Source: Tamarix chinensis (lineage: Eukaryota > Streptophyta > Magnoliopsida > Caryophyllales > Tamaricaceae). From it: a stretch of DNA of 64,000 nt. Under the pieces are notes generated by a model. That model saw nothing but the letters and a program-made list of their open reading frames with translations, made no database searches and was not told the origin of the DNA. Shown piece after piece: positions 1-12,328 of this stretch. Position numbers and translations under genes: made by a program. The stretch spans positions 15,797,193 to 15,861,192 of the forward strand of contig CM060174.1 in NCBI GenBank assembly GCA_030549775.1, read 5' to 3'. Within the stretch, counting starts at the first letter, position 1; each line of letters begins with the position of its first letter.

Positions 1-1432
1 GTAGCTAAGTATAAGAGTGGTAAGACCAATATTGTAGCAGATGTACTCTCTAGGAGATATTATATACTATCATTGTTAGAAGCAAGGGTTATAGGATTTA
101 GGTGTTTAAAAAAGCTATATAAGAAAGATGAAAACTTTGCAAGATACATGGAGGAACAAGAAAAGCCTTGGGGAATGTACCTAGTGTAAGAATGATTCCT
201 CTTCGAAGGTAACAAGTTGTGCATCCCTAAGTGCTCCATTAGGGAATTACTCATTCAATAATTACATGGGAGAGGCTTAGCAAGACATTTTGGCATCAAT
301 AAGACTTTTAATGTACTCCACGAACATTTTTTCGAACCTAAGATGTTGAGGGATGTGCAATCCCTTGTGATAAAATTCTCTACTTGCCAAAGGTCCAAGA
401 GTCACTTCCACTAATGATTCTAGACACTTTTATCTATTCCACACTATCCCTAGGACCATGTGAGCATGGATTTTATAGTGGCATTGCCTAAGACACAGAG
501 GAAAAAATGATGCCATTATGGTGGTCATCGATTGGTTTTCTAAGATGACTCATTTTGTCCCATGTCATAAGACTGATGACACCTCTTACATCACTGACCT
601 CTACTTTAAAGAAATAGTTTGATTGCATGGTATCCCAAAAATGATTGTCTCTGATTGAGATACCAAGTTCCTTAGCTATTTCAGAAAAACCTTATGGAGG
701 CTACTCATTACTAAACTTCTCTTTAGTACTTCTTATCACCCACAAACCGATGGCTAAACCGAATCCACCAACCACACCATCACAATGATTTTAAGGAATT
801 GGTTCATAAATCCTTCAGAGATTAGGACATCAAACTAAGCCATGTAGAATTTTCATAGTCATTCCCCCACTTATGCCACAAATCACTCTCCTTTTGAAGT
901 GGTATATGGAGTTAATCCCACAACTCCCATTAATCTCATTCCTCTACCAATTGAAGATCAAACCAGTTTTGAAGTAAAACGAAAGGCTGTCGAGTTTAAA
1001 TAATTATACGAACAAGTAAGGGCTAGGATAAGAAATGTGAACAACAAAAATCAACAGAAGGAAAATAAGAATCAAAAAGAAAAAGTTTTTGAGCTATGAG
1101 ACCTAGTATGGATTTGCCATTAAAAAGAGAGGTTTCCTTTTGGGAGAAAAATCAAACTCTTGCCAAAGAGTGATGGATCTTTCAAAATTCTAGAAAATAT
1201 TAGCCACAATGCATATCAACTTAAACTTCTATAGGAAATTGGTAATTTGTCCATCACATTTAATGTGAGTGACTTACTCCCTTATTTGCATGACATGCCC
1301 TATGAAAATGAGGAAGAGTCCTTTCAAGAGGGGGAGGATGGTGTAGGAGCATACCCTTCAAAAAATAATAACAAAGATAATCTACTTATTAATTTTTCTA
1401 AAGTTGAAAGCATCAAAACTCTTCTCACTTAG
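1..1432 (+). pseudogene. gypsy-1: Ty3/gypsy pol remnant (RNase H end to integrase C-terminus)
   Basis: Forward translation with breaks gives the end of RNase H and its junction (KYKSGKTNIVADVLSRRY at the window edge), then the integrase zinc-binding region (CQRSKSH near 390), the integrase core (VVIDWFSKMTHFV near 525, and [10 protein letters not shown] near 735) and the C-terminal region ending NVSDLLPYLHD near 1265-1295, with a FQEGEDG tail. These are standard landmarks of plant Ty3/gypsy polyproteins. Several in-frame stops and small frame changes show it is dead. The 5' part (gag, protease, RT) lies left of the window. It is closely similar to gypsy-2, which lies tail-to-tail with it on the other strand. 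No chromodomain is evident after the integrase. Confidence 0.85.
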
Positions 1433-1705
1433 GTTATAACATGACTATTAAGGAGCCATGCAACACCAAAACAAGCCATCAACCCTCATGTGTGGCTGGC
1501 TCTATTTTTGCTACATTATGGCTACACAAAGCCATTTCTAATCGCCTCCATTATGGCTCACCAAAAGCCATGCATTATCCACCCTTACACACCACCATTT
1601 TTAGCCAAAGAATTTACCTTTTGAAGCCTTATTTCATATGCAGAATTAAGGGGCTTTGGGAAGATAATATTGGGGAGATAAAGGCATACAAATTAGTCTT
1701 CAAAT

Positions 1706-2389
1706 AGGGGGAAGAAACCTCAAGTGTTTCAGCCGTTACAACCTGCCAAGGAGACCACACCCATCTTTCAATCAACTAAAGTTTTCCTTTCTTAGTTAAC
1801 CCCACTTAAAGAATGTTGTTATACTTTTCTAATGTGTAAATTATATTTTCTAAGAAATTTTCATGGGTTTTAATAGTATCCATTGTGTGAGGGAGGCTAG
1901 GAAGGGTAGACAATCAACACTAGCTGACTGTATAGTCTAACAACCTTAATTAGCTTATATTAGTATAAATTATGGTTGGGGTGTAACCAAATCTGCTCAC
2001 TATGAGTTAGATATGTAATGCACTCACTAAAGTCATGAATGCACTCTATATAGAGGTAAGAGGGCTGAAGGGAGAGGCAGCATTTAAATAAAAAAAAACT
2101 GAACCTATTATCGATACAACACCCCTTTGTCAAAGCTAAAAGGTAGTCTTATGAATTCTCAAAATCTTACACTATTTAAGCTAAGAGTTGAAACCTTATT
2201 TAGTTAGAGTAAGTCCTTAATCATGGAGGTATTTCAAGAATAATTTCATCTTTCATCTTTTCACCTCTTCTCTACATTTCTGTTTTATTGGAATCTACCA
2301 AAATTCCATCACTAAAACTTAGCTTAATTGAATAAGTTTAGCATTATGCATCATCTTAACCTCCAATATGAGAAGAATGAAATAGAGAC
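1706..2389 (+). repeat. Polypurine tract and probable decayed 3' LTR of gypsy-1
   Basis: About 270 bases after the integrase stop there is a purine run, AGGGGGAAGAAA at 1706-1717, followed by a TG at 1725 that could start an LTR. A TATA-like CTATATAGAGG lies near 2046 and an AATAAA near 2089, as expected for U3 and R. The 3' end of the LTR is not resolved, because gypsy-2 coding sequence begins on the other strand near 2390. A 3' LTR of gypsy-2 could share this interval. The 1441-1707 open frame before it has no recognisable motif and is treated as non-coding. Confidence 0.35.
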
Positions 2390-3431
2390 GCTCCTGCATC
2401 CTTCTCCCCTTGTAAAGAAGAAATTTTCCTCAACTTTTATCACTATAATTAGAAGATGAATCACCAACATTGAAAATCCTAGAAACTCCTCCATAGGATT
2501 TAGGTAATTATAATTCATAAGAATTATTTTAAAATTTTCTTAAGATTTTAAATGACCCATCTACTCTTGGAATTAGTTTACTTTTTCTTAAGTTTGAAAA
2601 TCTATCTTTTCTTAAGTGTACCCATACCAAGTACCCTAGTGAAAATACTTGTGTAATTCTATTTTTATTCTCTTGGTTTTGGTATTTAGAATTAGATTTC
2701 TCAATGTTATTGTTTATATACTCATGAAGTTTCATAAATAATTCAATTCTCTCTTTAGCATCATAGTTATTAATGTCACCTTTCTTTAATGATAATACAT
2801 TAATAGGAAAATAAGGATTGACTCCATAGATAACTTCAAATGGACTCGATTGAGTTGTACTAGAAGGACTCCTATTGTAAGTTAATTTGGCATGGGCAAG
2901 TTTTATATCTTAATATTTTTTACTCTTATTAACTAATCATCATATTAAAGTTTCTAAGGTTATATTAGTCACTTCACTTTGACCATCCATTTGTGGATGA
3001 TGGGATGTACTAAACAAGAACTTAGTACCTAACATATGTCAAAGCATCTTTTAAAAGTAACTTAAAATTTTCACATCTCTATCTAACACTATACTTTTTG
3101 GAATACCATGTAACCTTCCTATTTCCTTGAAATATAAATATATACCACTTGTATTGTGTCATCTATTTTTATTACAAGTAATAAAATGTGACATTTTATA
3201 AAATATATCAACCACTGCCATAATAGAACCCTTTCCCCTTTGTGTCCTTAATAACCTTAAGATAAAGTTCATCCTAATCCCCTCTCGTGGTTGACTACGA
3301 ATAGGTAAAGGGGTATACAAACATTTATAGAAGAAACTTTTACCCTTTTGACAAGTTACATATCTTCTAATAATAGCTTGGACTAACTTTATCATTCCTG
3401 ACCAATATAAATGCTCTTGTAATACTTCCAT
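2390..3431 (-). pseudogene. gypsy-2 integrase
   Basis: Reverse-strand translation gives, in order, a zinc-binding-region fragment with VTCQKG (near 3350), the core entry SIMAVVDIFYKMSHFI (about 3180-3225), a core segment with [13 protein letters not shown] (near 3080), STSHHPQMDGQSEVTN (near 2975, keeping the catalytic Glu), and the C-terminal segment GYLVWVHLRKDRF (near 2620) leading to FNVGDS (near 2475). The protein is broken by stops and frame changes but all integrase subdomains can be followed. This is the enzyme that joins element cDNA to the host chromosome. It is the 3'-most pol domain, consistent with Ty3/gypsy domain order (RT-RH-IN). Confidence 0.85.
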
Positions 3432-3457
3432 AGTGTTAGGAACACCAAAATTACTAG

Positions 3458-4064
3458 CTATACCCCCTCATGTACTTTCTTAAGAAGTAAATCATATACA
3501 CTAGAATGAGGTGTACACAACTTATTATGTTTGAAAAGAAAGTCATCTTGAAGCACATAATTACCATGACTATGATTTTTCTTACATTCATCATAACTTC
3601 TAAGGAAATATTCACCTTTTGCATTTAATTCCTTCAACATTTCAAAACCTAATAATTTAGCATCTAACATGACAAGTATCATATATCTCCTTGATGATAC
3701 ATCGACTGCTACATTTTCTTTACCATCAAAATGTTTAATAAAAAACACAAAGGATTGTAAGAAACTTACCCATAACTTACCCATTTTTCATGCCTATGAC
3801 TAATTTTCTTTTTCCCTTGCAAATATTTTAGACTTTCACGACCTGAATGTAAAACAATGGATTAGATCACAAATAATTATTCCATGTTTCTAAGCTTCTT
3901 ATGATGGCATATAATTCCTTATCAAATGTTGAATAATTCAATTTAGCACCATTTAATTTTTCACTAAAAAATGTAATGACATTTTTTCCTTGTGAGAGTA
4001 CACCTTCTATCCCTACCCCACTAGAATCACATGTAAATTCAAATAATTTATCAAAGTCAGGCAA
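3458..4064 (-). pseudogene. gypsy-2 RNase H and connection to integrase
   Basis: The segment 3867-4064 encodes an RNase H start resembling the plant Ty3/gypsy family ([17 protein letters not shown], then [20 protein letters not shown]), including the first Asp and the Glu of the active site. The segment 3458-3784 continues with FFIKHFDGKENVAVDVSSRRY, the RNase H end that matches the start of gypsy-1 at the window edge. A stop or frame break separates the two around 3785-3866. RNase H degrades the RNA of the RNA-DNA hybrid during reverse transcription. Confidence 0.85.
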
Positions 4065-4980
4065 GGATAAAACTGATGCATTACATAGCTTTTCCTTAAA
4101 AGTCTTGAAGGCTTTAGGGGAATCTTCTCCTCATTTGGATTCGCCTTTCTTCATAAAATTTGTAATTGGCACGACAATAGTTGATAAGTCTTTAATGAAT
4201 CTTCTATAGAAACTCTCTAGTCCACAAAAAATCCTCACCTCACAAATATGTTTGGGTATATACCAATCTCAAATATCTTAAATCTTTTTGTGATCCACTT
4301 TTATACTTCTTTAATTACAATGTAACCAAGGAAAACAATATTCAAAATCATAAAATCACATGTTTCCATTTTTCCTTAGAATTTAGCTTCCTTTAATTTA
4401 TCAAATAATCTCCTCAAATGAATAAGATGATCATGCTCATTTTTACTATACACAAGTATTTCATCTAAGTATACCGCAATGAATTTTTCAATAAAGGGTC
4501 AAAGAACTTCAATCATTAGTCTCATAAATGAAATAGGTGCATTATACAATCCAAATGAAATCACAATACATTCATAAAGAATCATATTTCATTTTAAAAA
4601 TAGTTTTCCATTCATCCCTTTCTCTTATTCTCATTTGATGATATCCACCCCTTAGGTCAATTTTAGAGAATACTTGTGCTCCTCATAATTCATTAAAGAT
4701 TTCATTTAATCTAGGTATAGGAAATCTGTATTTGGTTGTTATATTGTTAACAGATATAGAGTCACTACACATATGTCACATACCATCTTTTTTAGGAATA
4801 AGTAATATAAGTACACAACATGGATTTATACTTTTTGTCACATATAATTTTTCTATGAGCTCTTGCATTTTTCTCTCTAATTCATTATCTTCTTCTAGAT
4901 TACATAAATAGGTACGTTGCTTAGGCAAAAACATACTGGGCATTAAGTCTATATCATGTTATATCCCTTTTTTAGGTGGT
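4065..4980 (-). pseudogene. gypsy-2 reverse transcriptase
   Basis: Although no long open frame survives, reverse-strand translation recovers the RT landmarks: NNITTKYRFPIPRLNEIFNE near 4700-4760, [16 protein letters not shown] near 4640-4680, then FGLYNAPISFMRLM near 4510-4560, and YLDEILVYSKNEHDHL near 4430-4470. The usual catalytic motif is Y-x-D-D; here the second Asp reads Glu (YLDE). There is at least one frameshift between the KIDL block and the FGL block, plus stops. Upstream sequence to about 5275 links to the protease and is too decayed to delimit. Confidence 0.8.
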
Positions 4981-5274
4981 AATCTTGATGGTGAGTCATT
5001 AGGAAATATACTTTATATTCATCAATAAGCTCATATAATTGAGGATTATTTTATTTTTATCCCCTTATAGGGATTACTTGATAATCAAATCATAACAACT
5101 ACCTTCTTCTTTAATACATTCTATCATAGCCTTTTCATTCCAAAATAATCTCTTTTTATTTTCGACTATGTTAGCATTATCAAACTTAGAAGGTTTAAGT
5201 TTGTACTTTTTCTTATCCTTTTCAACAAGATATTCATTAGTAATACCATTATAAACAACACATCTATCATATTA

Positions 5275-5658
5275 CTATGGTTTAACTAATAGTATTCCAC
5301 ATGCATCCATAGGAAAAACATCACATAATACATTATCATGATAGTTACCAATTCGAAATGACATTAAGGTTTTCTTTGTTATATTGACTCCATTGTCCTT
5401 ATTAAGCCATTGAAGAGAATAATGTTTCAGATTTGGTGTTTTATTTAATCCTAACTCCTTCAACATCCTCTCATTAGCTACATTTATACATGATCCACTA
5501 TCAATGATAACTCGACAAACTGTATCTCTCAATTCTTCTTTTAGTTTTGAATATCTTTTCTCATTAGTTAGGTTTCTCATTAGATTAAATTTGAAGAACT
5601 CTTTGTAGGAAATAACACACATTTCCTTCATCCTTGGGTTCACTTGAAATTTCTTCAT
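5275..5658 (-). pseudogene. gypsy-2 aspartic protease
   Basis: A 127-residue open segment contains VCRVIIDSGSCINVANERM at about residues 47-65, with the D-S-G active site of retropepsin-type proteases, followed by HYSLQWLNKDNG and VLCDVFPMDACGILL, the flap and C-terminal hydrophobic segments typical of plant Ty3/gypsy proteases. This is the best-preserved domain of gypsy-2. In this family the protease processes the Gag-Pol polyprotein. It lies between gag (right) and RT (left) on the minus strand, as expected. Confidence 0.85.
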
Positions 5659-5726
5659 TTATCTCAAACTGAGGGTCTTCATCACAAGTCTCTATAACTT
5701 AAATCTCTTATATAAATAATACTCTT

Positions 5727-6420
5727 TAATTGGGACATTCTCTAGCGAAGTTTCCAAATCCTTGGAATTTAAAGCATTGCTTTGTAGAGAAATAGTTAAC
5801 CTTATCCTTTCCCTTCTTAAGTCATCATTTGTAGAGCTTGAGATACCCATCCCGTACAGGGTAGCTTATATACTTCGGTAGTACTTTGTAGCAGAAGTAC
5901 TTCATTTGGCATAAGGCTTTATAGACTTGATTTACTTTTCAAATCTCAAATATATCTTAATAATATCTTCAAGAGACTCACATAAATAAGTTTCAACTTT
6001 ATCTTAAGTAATCATGTCAAGGACACCTAGAAATCTAGCATATGTTTACTCTATTTTCTCATGGATGTCACATATAAGTGTTAACCTTTCAAATTCCCTA
6101 ACATATTTTTCAACATTTAGAAGTCCTTTTCTGTGAGTAGTAACTCTAATGTAATTATCTTTTTCATACTCTTTCGGTATAAATTTCTTTCTCAAGCATT
6201 TATTAAGCTTATCCCAGTATTTAATTTTATATTTACCCTCTCTTTTTCTAGTTCTTTTCAAGTTATCATGCCATATCTTAACAAACTTCTTAAACTTAAG
6301 GGTAGATAATTTACACTTTTTATCATCATGATAATCCCTGAATTCAAATATATCATCTACCTCATGTAACCACTCAAGAAATATTTCAACATCAACTCTA
6401 TAATCAAAACTAGGAAGATC
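5727..6420 (-). pseudogene. gypsy-2 gag with decayed CCHC zinc knuckle
   Basis: The open segment at 6046-6261 reads WDKLNKCLRKKFIPKEY followed by YVREFERLTL, matching the retrotransposon gag capsid domain of plant Ty3/gypsy elements. Downstream near 5730-5780 a reverse-strand reading gives CFKFQGFGNFAREC, a CCHC knuckle in which the second Cys is Phe and the His is Asn. Coding traces extend rightward to about 6420. Gag forms the particle that packages the element RNA. Multiple stops show it is non-functional. Confidence 0.75.
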
Positions 6421-8203
6421 AAGTTTATAACTTTATCGTATTTATGATGATTCCTTGATTAATGGTCATAGTTCCTTCGATTACTTCCACTCCCTTGTAA
6501 ATCTTCTTTATAGTATAATCATGAATTAAAATATCTCCCTATTTTTGGGTTGATTGGTGTCACTCCACTTCCCATTCAATCTCTATAGAACTCCTTTCGT
6601 TCTTGCATATTTTGCACCAAATATTGCTCGGCAATTTGAGACTTCATCCTTTACAATTGAGTTTATATTGCAGGAAGTTATTGAAGTTGAGCATTGGTTG
6701 CAGCTATATGGATTGAGAGATTTTGTATTCTGTCAAAAATAACTTGAACATTTTCTTCTTCTACCATAATAATCAACTTACTAACATACTTAACAAAAGA
6801 TTAGTAACTCCTTAGGGTGTTGGTTGAAAACTCGAATCATATAATGTTTCTCCTTTAGTTTGAGTTTGGTTCTTGAAATTTTTTTGATTCCATTGAATAA
6901 AATAAAATAGCCAACAATCTACTATATCTCACACACAAATGAATTATGAAAATTTACACAATCCTTATTTAGTTCTTGATATAAAATTCAATAAAAAACC
7001 AAAACTAATCACTTGACATCTTCCAAACCAATTATGTATGTATTCAACGTGATAATATGAAATATAACTAGAGTAGAGTAGAAGAACAACCCTATATATA
7101 TTAATTATATGCAACTCACAAAAAATGGCCCTAATTATTGAATACACACAACATATTTTTGAATAAACAAAAGACATATAATTGACACAAGTCTTAAACA
7201 CACAAATGGTAATTAGGGTTAAATATTTTTTTGGTTCTTATGCACCTTAATCAATCACCAAAGGTATTTATTCTTCATGAAAACCTATCCTAATCATATA
7301 AAATATCATTTTTAATAATTCTATTCAAGATAATATAACACAAGCAATACACATGCACATTTCCTTCCTTATATTAATTGAAACTTTAACATGCAAATGC
7401 TAACTTTTAATTTGGTCTTGAACAAGTAATTATTCAAGATTTACTTCAAGATCATTATATCACATTTCCTAAATTCATATTCAAACATCAAGTATCATAC
7501 AAATGTATGAAATAATTTAAGAAAAGCAATCAAGATTTAAAGAATCATAGCAAGAAGGATCTCAACCAAAAATGGTATTGATGTGTTTACTTGTTTCCAC
7601 TCATGATTGCCTCCAATTTTCATCAAATCAAAATCCTTTCTTTGATACCAAAATTCATATGGAAGATAATGGATGAATTATTCCTCATAATGTAGAACCT
7701 TTTTTCTTTTGTTATTGAAGAAGAATGTTGATTAAAGTAGAGATAAGGTTATAGTTGTAAAAGTCTTCAACTCAAACGCACGGTTGGAATTTTTTATCTT
7801 CACCAATATCAAAATAATTCTAAAGAGAAATCAAAAATTTCTCTAAATAAAAATACCTAAACTCTCTCAAGATAATCTTATTTGAAGAGGAAGGAAGGTA
7901 TGTTAAAATATTTTCTAAGAATTTTTCTTAACTTTCATTCATTCATTCATTCATTAATTAATATCCCCCTCCACCAAATGTACAAGTTCCACATATATAT
8001 ACATATACACATATGAGGCCGAGATTAACCTCCATTAATCAATCACAAATCAATAGGCTTAATTAAAAAAAAGTTTAAACTAATACACGTCCATATAATA
8101 TACATAATGGTTCAATTACAAATGACAATACATTATAAAGTATACATAAAATATCAAAGTTTTGTAAAACATAATGATGATAATACATTGAATAAGTAAG
8201 TAA
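6421..8203 (-). repeat. gypsy-2 leader, possible primer-binding site and 5' LTR remnant
   Basis: No coding homology is visible here. On the minus strand, TGGTATCAAAG at 7640-7650 resembles the initiator-Met tRNA primer-binding site (TGGTATCAGAGC) and sits upstream of gag, where it should be. The sequence to its right (7651-8203, probably continuing past the A1 insertion at 12405) would then be the 5' LTR; it includes a short (ATTC)n run near 7938-7957 and TATA-rich sequence near 7997. The LTR ends are not recognisable, and I could not match this stretch to the 1725-2389 region. Confidence 0.4.
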
Positions 8204-9230
8204 TCAAGTGAAATGCCCCGAAAAGTTCTAATTTTAAATAGTATATTTAAATGAAATTTATTATGATAGTTAATTAAATATAAATTATTTGATTAAAATA
8301 AAAGGAAATTAATTAGGACAAATTAAGAAGAAACTTATTACTATTTTTTATTAGGAGAAATTTGGGTATTTTAGCTAGTTAAGGATTTTATTTTAGAAAT
8401 TAACAAAATAAATTATTTTATTTAAAATAAGGAGGATAAAATAGTTCCAAATTAATATTAATTTTATAAATAAATTATTGGAAGAAAATTAGGGTGTTTT
8501 GCTAATTAAAATGGAATTTATGGAAAATATTTTAAAAACCCGAAACTAGCCTAAAAAGGGAATTTAATATTTTTTGTTAAATAAATATTTTGTATTAAAT
8601 ACCCAAAATATTCTAATTAATTTATTTAAACCCAAAACCTTATTTTCTTCCTTTTTCCTTTTTCCTCTTTCTTTTTCTTTTCTCCTTTTCTTTCTTCCTC
8701 CTTCTTCCGCCGATTGGGCCAGGCGCAGCCCAATCCTCTTTCCTTTTTCTTCCTTTTTTCTCTCGTGGCCCAGCGGCGCTGGCCTTCTCCCTGCGTGTGC
8801 CCAGACGCGGCGTTTTGGGCGATTGTGTGTCGAGACGCTGCGTCTCGTTAAGTGAGGGCTTAACCGGCGCGCGAACCGCCCGATTCTCCCCTTTTCTTTT
8901 CCTTCCTCGGCTGACCGGCCCACCTTCTTTCTTCTTCCTTCTCCCTCCGTCTTCCCCCGATGCTGCAACGAAACCTTCGACCCCATCAATGGCCTCTTCG
9001 GCTAAGGTGATTAATACCGGTCGTTTCTTGCCTCATTGTCTTCCTCTTAACTCCAGGAGTAATTCGGCATAATTATTGGACGTTAAATCTCACTCTTTTC
9101 TTCTCCTCAGCCTCGCGAAATTACGAAGCAACCCAAACGATGGCCGATCAATTACTGCCACCGGCCACCCAAATTCTTGCACTTATTACCTCCCTGTCGA
9201 GCTTCAACACCCTATTATCCCATCCACCAT

Positions 9231-9240
9231 CTATATATAG
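9231..9240 (+). promoter_or_regulatory. A1 TATA box (LTR promoter)
   Basis: CTATATATAG lies at the 3' side of the pyrimidine-rich island, about 1.02 kb into the LTR. The same relative position in A2 and A3 carries CTATAAATAC, which supports it as the U3 core promoter. Confidence 0.55.
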
Positions 9241-10220
9241 CCTAGTTGTAGGATTTTTTGGAGTTTTTCTCCCCCGAAAATCCTAAGCAGGGGCTGGCCG
9301 CCACCATGACTTCAGACGCTTCCCCTGCTGCTTATATTCAACCTCCACGCCACTGCAGCATTCCAATTTCTTCCCCGAAAATTTCTTTAGATAACTAAAC
9401 CATTTTTAACCTTCGATTCCTCTTGTGTAGGCCTCCATAGTCATGCCAAGTTTGCTTCTCACCTCGTCAGAATTTTCACCCAGAAAACCTTAAGCCGCCG
9501 TCCTCCGCCGTTTTCGCCACTTTTACTGCCCTCTGAACCACCCAAAAACTCCCTCTAATCCTCCTCTACCGAATCAAAACCTTATTTTAATTTTTCCCCT
9601 ACTCCTTCTCTCTTTTTCTTCATCTTTTTCCTTTTAGATCATTTTTTCGGCCACCTCCGTGAACCACCGTCGGTGCCGCCCATTCCTGCCGACTCAAGGT
9701 GAAATCCTAGACCTCCTTAGACATTATTTACTATTTATTGTAAATTATTCCATTTTTATTTTATTTATTTGTAACTATTCAAATATAATAATAATTTTCT
9801 TGCTATTAATAATATTATTATTTGATATAAAATTTATGCAGAGTTGTACTTGCAGGGTGGAGAATGCTAATAAAATAATTTTATTGTTAGTTCCAAATTT
9901 TAAGATATTAATTGAATTATTATATGATTATTATCATTTTTCTTATTATTATTAATATTATAATTATTAGAATAATTATTATTAACATTTTATTTATTAT
10001 TCTGGAAAATCTTAGGCCCTAATTTTGTATTAACATTCGCACTTATGTATTTTAGTATTATTATTCCTATTGTTCTTATAACCATTAATAATAATATTAT
10101 CATTATCTTTATTATTTCAATATTATTATATATGTTATTAATTTTATTATTAATATTAATAAATAGTAGGTCATTAGGTATAAGTAGGGTCAAAACTCCA
10201 CTTTAAATTTAAAGCTTATA

Positions 10221-10225
10221 TATTA

Positions 10226-10270
<45 letters not shown>
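10221..10270. repeat. (ATT)n microsatellite in A1
   Basis: An almost uninterrupted ATT/TTA run within an AT-rich stretch (about 9720-10400), downstream of the LTR TATA box. Equivalent positions in A3 and A5 also carry long TTA/AAT runs. Confidence 0.95.
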
Positions 10271-10275
<5 letters not shown>

Positions 10276-10935
10276 TTTACTCATATTATTTTGGTGAAGG
10301 GCAGAAACCCTTATATCACCTTTTTTATTTTGAACTGCCTTAGTTTTATTATTAATATTCTACTAGTATTTTGTAGAGTCAATTCTAATATAATAATTTT
10401 TAATTAAAAAATAAGGTCTTGGGATAAGTTAGAAATGATAGCATTCTTAAGAGAAAACCTAATCCTAGTATTTTTCCCATAGTAGGTGAGCCTAACCAAA
10501 GCCCTCAAGTGGTATAGGAACTTGCTACAAGACCGGTGACATTTTAGGTAAAGGGTGCTAAGGCCATTTGTGTTATATATGATTTATATGCCATGCATGC
10601 CTTGTGATATGATCTATCATGTATTTCATGTAACTATTATGTAATTGTTATGAATGCAGCATGTATGGAAGTTGAGGTGTGTTTTCATTAAATGATTGTG
10701 GCATGAGAATGATGTGTATAAATATATTATTAATACGATGTGATATGGCTCGAGACATGCATGAGGGACTTACAAAATAATATTGGGGAGTTCATGGGAG
10801 TTGGATTTTTGCATGGAATGAATATATTGTACGGTGTTAGGGTTTTGCATGGGTTGTACGGTGTTAGGGTTTTGTATGAGTTGCATGATGCTTGGGTTTT
10901 GCATGGTGGTACTACTATTACACGAAGTTAAGATT

Positions 10936-11140
10936 TGCATGGGCGTAGGGTTTTCATGAAGTAGGGTTTACGTGATGTTAGGGTTTGCATGGGCGTAGGG
11001 TTTACATGAAGTTAAGATTTGCATGGGCGTAGGGTTTACATGAAGTTAGGGTTTGCATGGGAGCAGGGTTTACATAAAGTTAGGGTTTGCATGGGAGTAG
11101 GGTTTACATGAAGCTAGGGTTTGCATGGAGTAGGGCTTAG
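10936..11140 (+). repeat. About 34-bp telomere-like minisatellite in A1
   Basis: Five to six imperfect tandem units, each containing TTAGGGTTTGCATGGG followed by AGGGTTTACATGAAG. The TTAGGGTTT core resembles the plant telomere repeat (TTTAGGG). Two further looser units with GGTTTTGCATG precede it from about 10800. Confidence 0.85.
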
Positions 11141-11317
11141 GTGGAGTTAGAGTTCTCATGAGAGTTAGGGAAGGTCAGGATTAATGTTAATGGTGGTGGT
11201 TAACTAGGATTGGAAGATGAGGAAAGTAGAAGCCAGTCATGCGTGTCTGAGTCAAACTTGTGAATAAGATACTTAAGACACTATTCACTTAAAGAGGAAG
11301 ATATTGAGACGGGACCA

Positions 11318-11705
11318 GCCGATCCACCAATCAGGAATAGTGGTTAGGGTTTTACCCTATGTGCGACCGATCCACCGGTTAAAATAGTGGTTAGGGTTTT
11401 ACTCTATTGTGACCGATCCACCGGTAATAATAGTGGTTAGGACATGATGTCCTATTGTGACCAGCCCACCGATTATAATAGTGGGGGTTCCCGATCTCAA
11501 TGAAAATAAACCAAAGTTTTGTTAAGGTAATTAAAATACATTAATTACTTACAGTGGAACATCATGTGAGCCGGAGCCGAGCCGATCCACCGGTTAGGAA
11601 TAGTGGTTAGGGTTTCTATCCTATATGTGTGATCGATCCACCGGTAATAATAGTGGTTAGGGCATGATGCCCTTATGTGACCGACCCACCAGTTATAATA
11701 GCGGG
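11318..11705 (+). repeat. Two CCACCGG-type repeat blocks in A1
   Basis: Block 1 (about 11318-11490) has four units and block 2 (about 11575-11705) has three, each built round GATCCACCGGTAATAATAGT or a close variant, spaced about 46-49 bp. Between the blocks lies TTACTTACAGTGGAACATCA. The same two-block plan is found in A3, A4, A5 and A7. Confidence 0.9.
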
Positions 11706-12282
11706 GTGCTCCTGTGCTCGCATGGAATTGATAAAAGGGCATGGTATGAAATGAGATCTAATCAGATATTAAATAAGTAATAAATCCAGACTATGAATGG
11801 GTCCTTGTACTTTTACCTGGTTGATCCTATGTACTTATGATTGTGCTCCTCTATGTCTGCATGATTTATATGTTATGTGTCGGCCTTAGTGCTCGGTTAC
11901 CTTACTCAGTACGTAGTGTACTGATCGCTCGTTTCATGGGTGCTGCTCATTCCAACGAGTAGAAGGCCCATCTGATTTCCTGCAGGTAGGAGATATGTAT
12001 TATGATGCTATAGATGTCTATGGGACATCAAGTGGGGACAAGTGATGATCGGGCTGGATCGATTATCAGAGTGACGTGGCCGGCCTTCCTTTAAATTATT
12101 ATTACTATCTCATCTATTTATAAATAGTACTTTCGAAACTACTTCATTATTGTAGTTATTTCTCTTTCCTGAAAAACTACCCTCGTATTCGGAATTGAAT
12201 AAAGACTTGTGCGTACCTGATTTCCGTATCTTTGAATTTGGATTACCCATTAATGCTTACTGAGTTGTTTCTTTAGCCTTAG

Positions 12283-12328
12283 CACTTAGTATTGGAACGG
12301 TAGGAGTGAACATGTCTGGTACTAAGTG
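12283..12328 (+). other. Conserved 46-bp stem-loop, A1 copy
   Basis: An 18-base arm CACTTAGTATTGGAACGG and an 18-base partner CATGTCTGGTACTAAGTG are separated by a 10-base loop. It ends 71 bp before the LTR 3' end. The same structure with identical total length occurs in A3, A5 and A7. Confidence 0.75.

Noticed and set aside
60..254. 64-codon open frame on the minus strand at the left edge
   Set aside because: It is the shadow of the gypsy-1 polyprotein on the other strand.
1441..1707. 88-codon open frame after gypsy-1 integrase
   Set aside because: No motif, no preserved counterpart at gypsy-2, and it ends at the polypurine tract; it is probably untranslated sequence.
8564..9072. Overlapping 91-141 codon open frames on both strands in A1
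   Set aside because: They sit in the GC-rich island of a solo LTR and have no recognisable domain.
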